Assembly: GCA_937141405.1 (NCBI GenBank)
Contig: CAKZQQ010000005.1
Span: forward strand, 372,001 to 436,000
Source: an uncultured Campylobacterota bacterium
GTDB lineage: Bacteria; Campylobacterota; Campylobacteria; Campylobacterales; Sulfurovaceae
Direction: 5' to 3'
Length of the DNA: 64,000 bases
Under the pieces are notes generated by a model that was given only the letters and a program-made list of their open reading frames with translations, was not told the DNA's origin and searched no databases. Shown here one piece after another: positions 7,618 to 12,870 of this stretch (position 1 is its first letter; each line of letters begins with the position of its first letter). The position numbers and the translations under genes were made by a program.

Positions 7618-7944
7618 TTAAAGAGTCTCGATGTCAACGAGCTCGATCCCTGAACAATCTTTTTTAAATACCTTCTTCGTCGTCGCATCCTCTTCTGCTA
7701 AGACCAAAACATCTGCATAGTCATCTTTGCGCACTTCAAATGTTTGGATATCTTTTTTGGTCACCATTTCGATAGTCGTACTGCTTTTATCAAAACTGAT
7801 GTCGATATTTCTTTGCCCTGTGGCAAATTCACTCTTGATTGCCCTGATTACCTTTTCATTGTTCAATAACTCTTCCATGGTTACAGAACCGTAGAAGTCC
7901 CCCTCGCATAACACTTTGTATGATACCAACATCCCACCATCCAT
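7618..7944 (-). CDS. Hypothetical protein, 108 residues
   Basis: No family recognised. The protein is soluble, with no signal or membrane segment, and seems to be an alpha/beta domain: a beta-rich start (MLVSYKVLCEGDFYGSVTM), a helix around NNEKVIRAIKSEFATG, then several beta strands. AGGAG lies six bases before the ATG at 7944, which supports translation. It sits alone between the ArsC-like gene and the small lysine-rich gene. Confidence 0.6.
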   Translation of the reverse strand: MDGGMLVSYKVLCEGDFYGSVTMEELLNNEKVIRAIKSEFATGQRNIDISFDKSSTTIEMVTKKDIQTFEVRKDDYADVLVLAEEDATTKKVFKKDCSGIELVDIETL

Positions 7945-8170
7945 TTATCACTCCTTATTTGAGCTAACAATACCCCTTGGCGAACTCAGGCAATAGCGCG
8001 ATATGCTATTTATGTTCTCTATCGCATCACTCTTTTGATTGTCCCCAATTGTTGCTAGTTGCTATATTTTAGCAATGATATGTTGAGAATAGCCTTGCTC
8101 TAAGGCAAAATGGTCATTTTGCATCATTTCGCTCGGCACATAATCGCCCTTATATTTTGCAACAAAGAGA

Positions 8171-8176
8171 TATAAT
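8171..8176 (+). promoter_or_regulatory. -10 box (TATAAT) for the lysine-rich micro-protein
   Basis: A perfect TATAAT 28 bases upstream of the ATG at 8204, with the ribosome site AAGGA between them. Confidence 0.55.
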
Positions 8177-8203
8177 GAGTATATATAAATAAAAGGATGC
8201 ATC

Positions 8204-8299
8204 ATGGCAAAAGGTAAAGACGCCAAAAAGACTGAGAAGAAAAAATCAGAAAAGACATTGAAAGAAAAACGCAAAGATAAAAAAGCGAAGAAAGCATAA
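8204..8299 (+). CDS. Lysine-rich micro-protein, 31 residues
   Basis: A very short ORF beginning MAKGKDAKKTEKKKSEK and ending KKAKKA; about half its residues are lysine, with a few acidic ones, so it is strongly basic and probably disordered. Support for it being a gene: TATAAT at 8171, AAGGA six bases before the ATG, and a GGGCT/AGCCC hairpin right after the stop, i.e. a complete tiny transcription unit. Its composition resembles the tails of nucleic-acid-binding proteins, so binding to DNA, RNA or ribosomes is possible, but that is a guess. The longer minus-strand ORF over the same bases looks like a shadow. Confidence 0.7.
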   Translation: MAKGKDAKKTEKKKSEKTLKEKRKDKKAKKA

Positions 8300-8312
8300 G
8301 GGCTATTAGCCC
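8300..8312 (+). terminator. Small hairpin after the lysine-rich gene
   Basis: GGGCT-ATT-AGCCC directly after the stop codon at 8299, followed by a pyrimidine-rich stretch and TTTTAT. The stem is short, so termination would be modest. Confidence 0.5.
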
Positions 8313-8334
8313 TCCTCGACTTTTATATTCTGTC

Positions 8335-8355
8335 ATTCTGAACTTGATTCAGAAT
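8335..8355. repeat. Palindromic element ATTCTGAA-n5-TTCAGAAT
   Basis: An 8-bp perfect inverted repeat with a 5-base loop lies between the lysine-rich gene and the toxin gene. The wider sequence (TGTCATTCTGAACTTGATTC and onward) looks like a dispersed palindromic repeat unit; only one copy is in this window. Confidence 0.5.
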
Positions 8356-8401
8356 CTTCACAGGTGGAGATTCAACGCCTAACCCTTATATAGACAATTT
8401 A

Positions 8402-8641
8402 CTACTTGTAAATGTCACCTCTACTATCAACTTTCAATATCTGTATCTCTTCTTCATTCATATGAAAAAGTATTCTATATTTCGATACTCTCATTCTATA
8501 AATAGGAGGTATATCATTACCTGACATTTTTTTAACGTCTCCATTTGGAAGATTTTGAATAGCTTCGTAAATTTTTACCTGAAGTTTTCTATCATATTTA
8601 GAAAATTTCTTTTCAAATGTTTTTGAATATGATATTTTCAT
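8402..8641 (-). CDS. RelE/ParE-family toxin
   Basis: A 79-residue basic protein with the RelE/ParE layout: N-terminal strand and helix (ISYSKTFEKKFSKYDRKLQVKIYEAIQNL), then beta strands containing YRMRVSKYRILFHMNEEEIQILKVDSRGDIYK. RMRVSKYRILF matches the conserved R-x-R-x-G-x-Y-R-x-x-Y strand, with Gly replaced by Ser. RelE-type members cut mRNA at the ribosome, ParE-type members poison gyrase; sequence alone does not decide. Its ATG overlaps the antitoxin stop by four bases (8638-8641), so translation is coupled. It forms the last cassette of the array. Confidence 0.88.
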   Translation of the reverse strand: MKISYSKTFEKKFSKYDRKLQVKIYEAIQNLPNGDVKKMSGNDIPPIYRMRVSKYRILFHMNEEEIQILKVDSRGDIYK

Positions 8642-8886
8642 AAATTAAATTTAGATTTAAAATCTTCATTTGAAGAAAATTCATCATTTTTCAATATAGA
8701 TAATATTTCTTTTTCATCGTCTGCTTCAAGCAGTAATATAGCTTGTTGTTTTGTTTTAGTATCTTTTGCTAGATACTCACTAAGACTTTCTCTTATAATT
8801 TGAGAGATTGATTTTTTTTCAATAAAACTTACAGCTCGTGCTTGTTCATATAATGTTTCATCAATAGTTAAATTTAATCTATGCAT
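8638..8886 (-). CDS. Ribbon-helix-helix-type antitoxin
   Basis: An 82-residue protein with an N-terminal DNA-binding strand HRLNLTIDETLYEQARAVS and helices around KSISQIIRESLSEYLA, the pattern of ribbon-helix-helix (MetJ/Arc/CopG) antitoxins. The acidic C-terminal half (LLLEADDEKEILSILKNDEF) is the likely toxin-neutralising tail. AAGGAG precedes the ATG, and a TATAAT box lies at 8924-8919 on the minus strand, so the operon has its own promoter inside the cassette and would be autorepressed, as is usual for these modules. Confidence 0.85.
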   Translation of the reverse strand: MHRLNLTIDETLYEQARAVSFIEKKSISQIIRESLSEYLAKDTKTKQQAILLLEADDEKEILSILKNDEFSSNEDFKSKFNL

Positions 8887-8918
8887 AAATACTCCTTTAC
8901 ATAGTGATGTATAGATGT

Positions 8919-8924
8919 ATTATA
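8919..8924 (-). promoter_or_regulatory. -10 box (TATAAT) for the toxin-antitoxin operon
   Basis: A perfect TATAAT on the minus strand 33 bases before the antitoxin ATG, in very AT-rich sequence. It lies inside the cassette, downstream of the attC-like site at 8969-9037. Confidence 0.6.
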
Positions 8925-8968
8925 ACATATTTAATTAAATAATGATATATAAATTTTAAAAGTCTTTT

Positions 8969-9037
8969 GTCTAACGTTTAAAATGAGCCGATGAATTGCC
9001 CGCAGGGTAATTTATTGGCTCCTCTGATTTGTTAGCT
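8969..9037 (-). repeat. attC-like recombination site (after the TauE cassette)
   Basis: A 69-base imperfect palindrome. On the minus strand it runs from AGCTAAC to GTTAGAC; the last is a perfect GTTRRRY core. The arms GGAGCCAATAAATTACCC and GGGCAATTCATCGGCTC pair around a 3-base loop, with unpaired bulges as in real attC sites. The TauE stop codon lies inside its left end. It shares about 57 of 69 positions with the site at 10869-10937. Confidence 0.85.
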
Positions 9038-9838
9038 CACTGCTTCTTTCTTTTGGTGACTAAATATCTTGTAAGCCGAAATTATCAGTACAAGTGCCAA
9101 TAGCAATACCAATACATCACTCGAAATGACCCCTAGCAGTGCCGAACCTGCAGCGGCACCAATAATCGACCCGACACCCAAAGCAATGAACAAGTTCCGC
9201 TCTTCACGCAATACGATAAATGCCTGGCTTTTTGTGTATCTGGCAAACCCGACCAGCATAGTTGGAAGGCTAATTGCCAATGAAAGACTGCCTGCGATTT
9301 TTACATCGACACCGTAAAGAAGAACAATGACGGGGATCAAAAGTTCTCCACCTGCAACCCCAAGCATCGAAGCTACGACACCGATACCAAATCCCGCTAC
9401 GATACCCGCGATAATTTCTATGAGCCAAGAGTCAAAAAGAGCTCCATTCTGATCCTGTAAAAACCAGTGCTCCAGTATTAGGACTGCGGCAAGAAACAGT
9501 AATAATGCAAGCACAATGCGATCAAGCGTCTGTTCACTGATCTTCATAGCAATGCCCGCTGCGATCCACGCACCTGCCAACGATCCAAAAAGTAGGTTAA
9601 TAATAATACTTTTGTATTCCCAAATCTGTTCAAAAGGGGTTTCATGTGAGCGAAAAATCAGTGCAAAGAAGACAACAATCAGCGAAGTGGCTTTATTGAG
9701 TATTACCGCTTTGAGGGTATCTAGCCGAAAAAGCCCCTTGAGAATCGGCAGCCGAAATTCCGCTCCGCCCAGACCGATAAGTCCTGCCAGTGTCGCAACA
9801 GCACCCCCGGCACCGAATCCTTGAAAAAAACGCTTCAT
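9032..9838 (-). CDS. TauE/SafE-family permease on a cassette
   Basis: A 268-residue integral membrane protein with about eight hydrophobic helices and the two internal TauE/SafE repeats: GGAVATLAGLIGLGGAEFRLPIL (residues 12-34) and GVVASMLGVAGGELLIPVIVLLYGVDVKIAGSLSLA (about 155-190). Members export sulfite, sulfoacetate or related organosulfur anions. It is the fifth cassette, flanked by attC-like sites on both sides, with the stop inside one of them. Its base composition is visibly richer in G+C than the neighbouring cassettes (35 of 60 bases at 9121-9180 against 21 of 60 at 10081-10140), pointing to a different donor. Two other TauE-like genes in the window (33631 and 47924) are not close relatives by eye. 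Confidence 0.88.
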   Translation of the reverse strand: MKRFFQGFGAGGAVATLAGLIGLGGAEFRLPILKGLFRLDTLKAVILNKATSLIVVFFALIFRSHETPFEQIWEYKSIIINLLFGSLAGAWIAAGIAMKISEQTLDRIVLALLLFLAAVLILEHWFLQDQNGALFDSWLIEIIAGIVAGFGIGVVASMLGVAGGELLIPVIVLLYGVDVKIAGSLSLAISLPTMLVGFARYTKSQAFIVLREERNLFIALGVGSIIGAAAGSALLGVISSDVLVLLLALVLIISAYKIFSHQKKEAVS

Positions 9839-9890
9839 ATCGAGATGAACCCTTTAATTTTTTTCATAGACATTTAACCTCTTTATCTTT

Positions 9891-9957
9891 AGCTAACGTT
9901 TGAATACACTAATAAAGTTCCGTAGGTACTTTATTAGTGTGCTATGTTTTGTTATAT
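9891..9957 (-). repeat. attC-like recombination site (after the DUF2806 cassette)
   Basis: A 67-base imperfect palindrome. On the minus strand it runs from ATATAAC to GTTAGCT, with arms CACACTAATAAAGT and ACTTTATTAGTGT around the loop ACCTACGGA. The sequence differs from the other sites but the fold and end cores are the same, as is normal for attC sites. Confidence 0.82.
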
Positions 9958-10850
9958 ATTTTATTGCTTAATGGTTCTGATAAAATTATATTTTTTTTGA
10001 AAATTTTTTCTACAATATAATGATAAAAGTCATCTATATATTCATTTCTATTATTGGTTGCTTCTTTCATATTAGGATAGTTTACTCGTGCTAAGTCTGC
10101 TCCAATTTTTGTTAAGTTTACCATCCCAGTTTGAATTTCATAAGGATTGATATTTTTGAAATCTAAGTTTAAAACTCTTCCGAAGTATTCTATACTAATA
10201 GTGTCATTCTGAGATATTTTTTTAAATCCGCTTAAATGACTAAAGCTAATGAGACCTATTTCATCTAAATGACTTAAGGTACTAAAGGTTATATTATTGT
10301 TTTTATAAATTTGATTATCTTGATAATCTAGAATAAATGGTTGATAATCACCAATGATCCAGCAATATTTTAACAGGTTATCAAATAGTAACGCATCACT
10401 TTTGTCTAAAGTCGAAATAAATTCTATCGTTCTTTTAGAAAAAGTTCCAGGATTATTTGACTCTCCAGCTAATATTTGTGCCCAAAGTGTTTGCATTTCT
10501 TCATCTGATATTAGTTTACACTTATCAAAAAAGTTACTAACCCAGTCATCTTCTATATTTTCTGGATTTGCATTTTCTTCTAGTGAAGAAAATGATTTTT
10601 CAGTTATACTCTCTATATTCTCTTGTTTTTTTATTTCTTCAGTTACTAATCTATTTAAGGCTCTCTTTTGAATGTCTTCAATTTCTAAATCCATTAAAGC
10701 TTTTGTTTTTGATGCCTCAGCTTCTGCAATTGCTTTTTGTTTTATTCTTCTTGGTTCATAAACGATACCAATAGCATTAGAAATTTTTTCAACTAATACA
10801 GTTGCTGGCTTTGATAGTTTTCCAACATCAACTAATGATACATTTGCCAT
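9942..10850 (-). CDS. DUF2806-family protein on a cassette
   Basis: A 302-residue soluble protein. The middle part (about residues 75-160) holds the conserved block QENIESITEKSF, then IEDDWVSNFFDKCKLISDEE and WAQILAGESNNPGTFSKRT, which I recognise as the DUF2806 family of unknown function. The N-terminal region is helical and charged; the C-terminus is variable. Start choice: the reading frame opens at 10877 inside the attC-like core, but AAGGA lies six bases before the ATG at 10850 (MANVSLVDVGK), which avoids the site and is preferred. It is low in G+C. Members are often in mobile or accessory regions; a role in defence or stress is possible but unproven. Confidence 0.8.
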   Translation of the reverse strand: MANVSLVDVGKLSKPATVLVEKISNAIGIVYEPRRIKQKAIAEAEASKTKALMDLEIEDIQKRALNRLVTEEIKKQENIESITEKSFSSLEENANPENIEDDWVSNFFDKCKLISDEEMQTLWAQILAGESNNPGTFSKRTIEFISTLDKSDALLFDNLLKYCWIIGDYQPFILDYQDNQIYKNNNITFSTLSHLDEIGLISFSHLSGFKKISQNDTISIEYFGRVLNLDFKNINPYEIQTGMVNLTKIGADLARVNYPNMKEATNNRNEYIDDFYHYIVEKIFKKNIILSEPLSNKIYNKT

Positions 10851-10868
10851 TCGATTTCCTTCTTTTAT

Positions 10869-10937
10869 ATATAACATTTAAAATGAGCCGATAAATTGCC
10901 CATCGGGTAAATTATTGGCTCCAATGTTTTGTTAGAT
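10869..10937 (-). repeat. attC-like recombination site (after the NIPSNAP cassette)
   Basis: A 69-base imperfect palindrome reading ATCTAAC ... GTTATAT on the minus strand; the left box ATCTAAC is a perfect RYYYAAC. The arms TTGGAGCCAATAATTTACCC and GGGCAATTTATCGGCTC pair. Same length and mostly same sequence as the site at 8969-9037, so both belong to one attC subfamily. Confidence 0.85.
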
Positions 10938-10954
10938 TTGTTATTTTTTCCAAA

Positions 10955-11269
10955 TTATTTTATTGGTGAAAAAGAGGATGGTGTAATTATTCTTGATTCT
11001 TGTTTTTCAAGCATAGGCAAAGCTTTTGGAATAAAATTTTTCAACCAATCTTCATCTTTATACAATTCTTCTCTTTTTAAAACTCTTTCATTTAAGTCAT
11101 TATATGACCAAATATGTATTATTTGATTTAACTCTCCACTTTCAGTATGCCAATATCCAATAAGTTGTGCATACTTTGAAATAATTGGCATACCAACTTT
11201 TTCAAAATGATCAATATATTCACCAAGTTTTCCAATTTTTATTGTATATGTTCTCATTTCAAAAACCAT
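10955..11269 (-). CDS. NIPSNAP-family protein on a cassette
   Basis: A 104-residue protein starting MVFEMRTYTIKIGKLGEYI, the typical beginning of NIPSNAP-domain (dimeric alpha-beta barrel) proteins, with the second strand region IGYWHTESGELNQIIHIWSY and the closing EWLKNF-like helix. AAGGAG precedes the ATG. Bacterial NIPSNAP proteins have no settled function; the fold is shared with small monooxygenases and EthD-like proteins. It lies between two attC-like sites. Confidence 0.85.
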   Translation of the reverse strand: MVFEMRTYTIKIGKLGEYIDHFEKVGMPIISKYAQLIGYWHTESGELNQIIHIWSYNDLNERVLKREELYKDEDWLKNFIPKALPMLEKQESRIITPSSFSPIK

Positions 11270-11301
11270 AATTAACTCCTTATATTTTATACTAATTTTT
11301 C

Positions 11302-11460
11302 ATCTAACGGCAGTGCTGAGCGACACTCCAAAAAAAGTATATGAAAGCGTAGCTTTCGATATGCTTATTGAAAGGAGTGGGAAAGAGTGTTCGCTCCTGC
11401 GATTTGTTCTCGACGCCGAAGGCGGAGAGGACAAAAACTCGCTCAGCACTGCCGTTCTCA
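11302..11460 (-). repeat. Long attC-like site of a geneless cassette
   Basis: On the minus strand the ends are TGAGAAC (11460 side) and GTTAGAT (11302 side). Long outer arms AACGGCAGTGCTGAGCGA and its complement pair exactly over 18 bases, and several smaller hairpins fill the interior (for example a GAAAGC-TA-GCTTTC type at about 11343-11358 and one at 11411-11427). I find no credible gene here. The 314-base gap between genes (11270-11583) is filled by this and the next site. Confidence 0.7.
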
Positions 11461-11479
11461 CTTGAGCCGTAGGCGAAAG

Positions 11480-11578
11480 TGAGAACGCCTCATTAAGAGG
11501 CAAAAAATAGTTGGTTAAAATAAGCGACGCAGGAGCAAAAACCAACTATTTTTTGTCCTTTTGAATGACTTGTTATAT
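11480..11578 (-). repeat. attC-like recombination site (after cassette 1)
   Basis: A 99-base imperfect palindrome. On the minus strand it starts ATATAAC just after the stop of the cassette-1 gene. The inner arms AAAAAATAGTTGGTT and AACCAACTATTTTTT pair exactly around a GC-rich loop. The outer arms are bulged, and the far end reads GTTCTCA, a poor core. It is joined to the next site by a palindrome at 11454-11486 (GTTCTCACTT and AAGTGAGAAC). Confidence 0.7.
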
Positions 11579-11583
11579 TCCGA

Positions 11584-11979
11584 TTACTCAAAACTAACTG
11601 AGTTTATTTGAGGCTCAGATTCTAATTTAGATTTTAAAAATAACACACATTCATCTGACTTATTTAACTTTTCTCGACCAAGCAACTTTTCTTTAAAAGA
11701 ACGCTGCTTATCAATTTGAAAAATCCACTCTAATTCTGATTTTGGATCATCGCCATCTTCGAAATAGGTTGATGCACCAAGCATATATTGGCGACCGTGC
11801 CATGAAATATAACTATACCATCCCCAATCTTCTGCATCTGGTTCCGTTAATTCGAAATCAGTACCTATTTCTGATTTTAGCCATTTCAAGAAGGATTCGC
11901 CAAAAATAGGATTTATTGGATTTTCACGTTCTTTAGATATGTCAAACATCGATGATTTGAAACTTATGGCAATATGCAC
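11584..11979 (-). CDS. Hypothetical cassette protein, 131 residues (first cassette)
   Basis: A soluble acidic protein with no signal or membrane segment. It starts at a GTG (11979) with AGGAGG five bases upstream, immediately after the attI-like core. DAEDWGWYSYISWHGRQYML (residues 48-67) is a striking aromatic block, followed by an acidic loop, ELEWIFQID, and a lysine-rich helix. I know similar short proteins from integron cassettes and contact-dependent immunity loci but cannot name a family. Being first after the attI-like region, it would be the most strongly expressed cassette if the cassette promoter is active. Confidence 0.7.
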   Translation of the reverse strand: MHIAISFKSSMFDISKERENPINPIFGESFLKWLKSEIGTDFELTEPDAEDWGWYSYISWHGRQYMLGASTYFEDGDDPKSELEWIFQIDKQRSFKEKLLGREKLNKSDECVLFLKSKLESEPQINSVSFE

Positions 11980-12257
11980 GATTCCCTCCTAGGCATATAA
12001 CTATTTATTAGGGGAACAAAATGTCCCACTATTACTCTATTTTTCATATTGGTAGTATATCAAAAATGTCCGGCTATTTTAAAAAAGTATGACAATTTGC
12101 CATATTTTTACTACTTTTTTATCAGTTTTCATAGAATGATAAAAATATCTTATGTCCTTTTAGTCGGATATGAGCCAATATTCGGACACTTTGTTCCCTT
12201 ATTTATCAAATACGGACAATAGAGGACATTGTGTCCTGCTATTTTTGGGAGGAAAAT
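11980..12257. promoter_or_regulatory. attI-like region with cassette and integrase promoter sequences
   Basis: A 278-base gap between cassette 1 and the integrase remnant. The core GTTATAT lies at 12001-11995 on the minus strand. GGACA or its complement TGTCC occurs seven times: at about 12023, 12068, 12154, 12184, 12214, 12224 and 12232. A 16-base block GGGAACAAAATGTCCC (12012-12027) recurs inverted with 14 matches at 12183-12198, and AGGACATTGTGTCCT (12223-12237) is a perfect palindrome just before the integrase ribosome site. A TATACT box on the minus strand at 12059-12054 with TTAAAA 17 bases upstream is a candidate cassette promoter. These motifs could be integrase-binding or repressor sites. 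Confidence 0.6.
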
Positions 12258-12368
12258 ATGAAAGTAAAGAAAAAACTGCTCGACATAGTCCGTGACAAGA
12301 TTCGCTTCAAACATTACAGCATAAAAACAGAGAAATCTTATATCGGCTGGATCAAGCATTATATCTTC
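12258..12368 (+). pseudogene. intI: Integron integrase (IntI), N-terminal fragment
   Basis: The first 37 residues match the N-terminal core-binding part of IntI tyrosine recombinases: LLDIVRDKIRFKHYSIKTEK, then SYIGWIKHYIF. In intact IntI this is followed by F-H-x-K-RHP and a catalytic domain with R-H-R-Y. Here the similarity ends at about 12368 and the frame runs into unrelated sequence, stopping at 12485, so the entire catalytic domain is missing. GGGAGG lies five bases before the ATG, so the promoter and ribosome site survive. It points away from the cassettes, the canonical orientation. The loss looks like a deletion or rearrangement that joined it to a cassette fragment. Confidence 0.82.
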
Positions 12369-12443
12369 AAATCGAATGATTCCAGAGTCTCCATTCTCAA
12401 ATTTTTGAACAAATACTTGATATCCCATAATCTCTCTTGTCAT
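12369..12443 (-). pseudogene. Truncated 5' end of a cassette gene fused to the intI remnant
   Basis: On the minus strand a frame starts MTREIMGYQVFVQKFENGDS with its ATG overlapping a GTTAGAT core (12448-12442), exactly as a cassette gene would. After about 25 residues it runs into the reverse complement of the integrase remnant and becomes meaningless, although the frame stays open to 12150. I read it as the head of a lost cassette gene, not a working protein. No family is recognised. Confidence 0.5.
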
Positions 12444-12504
12444 CTAACTATTTATTCAACCTACATTATATGTAAAATAGCCTGAAAATCAATAAATAGC
12501 ATAC
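12442..12504 (-). repeat. Degenerate attC-like palindrome right of the intI remnant
   Basis: GTTAGAT at 12448-12442 on the minus strand, and paired arms CTATTTATT (12449-12456 region) and AATAAATAG (12491-12499) with an inner TACAT/ATGTA hairpin. The left box (ATGCTAT) departs from the consensus RYYYAAC. TAACTATTTATT is also present at the attI-like core at 11998-12009, so the two sites share sequence outside the crossover point. Confidence 0.5.
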
Positions 12505-12529
12505 ATTAAATATGTCGTATATCAAAATA

Positions 12530-12561
12530 AATATAAATGCCTTCAATAAGGCGTTTATATT
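12530..12561. terminator. Strong stem-loop between the array and tRNA-Ser
   Basis: AATATAAATGCCTT and AAGGCGTTTATATT form a 14-bp stem with one G-T pair and a CAAT loop. It lies 100 bases downstream of the minus-strand tRNA-Ser, so it could end that transcript; no gene lies in 12505-12659. Confidence 0.55.
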
Positions 12562-12659
12562 AAGAACTCGAAACAGAGTCAAAATAAATACAATGAATGG
12601 GGATATAGATTACTTTTTAGATAATAATATTATTGTGAAATTTATATGATTTTATGGAG

Positions 12660-12750
12660 TGGCGGACAGTGAGGGATTCGAACCCTCGGTACCCTTACGA
12701 GTACGCATCCTTAGCAGGGATGTGGTTTCAGCCAACTCACCCAACTGTCC
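12660..12750 (-). tRNA. tRNA-Ser (anticodon GCT)
   Basis: On the minus strand a 91-base sequence begins GGACAGTTGGGTGAGTTGGC and ends with ACTGTCC, discriminator G and encoded CCA. The 7-bp acceptor stem pairs exactly, the T arm contains GGTTCGAATCC, the anticodon loop reads CTGCTAA (anticodon GCT, reads AGC/AGU), and a long variable arm (GTACTCGTAAGGGTAC region) is present, all typical of serine tRNA. It lies next to the integron array. Confidence 0.96.
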
Positions 12751-12870
12751 TTAAAAGTGGATAGAAGTATACTTTAAGAGACTTAAATGGAAGCTTAAAA
12801 ATATCTCGATAATTTTAGGATTAACAAAAGAGTTTTAATGTATGATTTCATAAAACAAAAGGATGACAAA

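Larger units (their letters stand above)
8377..12504 (-). mobile_element. Degenerate integron: gene-cassette array with attC-like sites and truncated intI
   Basis: Seen directly: successive minus-strand genes (11979, 11269, 10850, 9838 and 8886 starts) separated by palindromic 67-159 bp sites whose ends read GTTAGAC, GTTAGAT, GTTATAT or GTTAGCT, matching or nearly matching the integron core GTTRRRY. A reading frame for the N-terminus of an IntI integrase starts at 12258 on the plus strand, facing away from the array, as in classical integrons. From established knowledge, this arrangement (intI divergent from attI plus cassettes, toxin-antitoxin cassette included) defines an integron. The integrase is truncated, so the array is probably immobile unless a complete IntI is encoded elsewhere. 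A tRNA-Ser gene lies about 150 bases beyond the right edge. The left border near 8377 is uncertain. Confidence 0.82.

Noticed and set aside
8062-8274. A 70-codon minus-strand frame
   Set aside because: It is antisense to the lysine-rich gene, whose own promoter, ribosome site and terminator are better; the Phe-rich product is just the complement of Lys codons.
8377-8383. GTTAGGC on the minus strand as a further attC site
   Set aside because: The core is a perfect match but there is no pairing arm or second box, so it was used only as a tentative array border.
11300-11545. An open frame of about 81 codons on the minus strand between cassettes
   Set aside because: It lies entirely within the nested palindromes of two attC-like sites, has no ribosome site and an unnatural composition; the palindromes explain the open frame.
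12150-12443. A 97-codon minus-strand frame as a full gene
   Set aside because: After about 25 codons it is the antisense of the integrase remnant and its promoter region; only the first part looks like protein.
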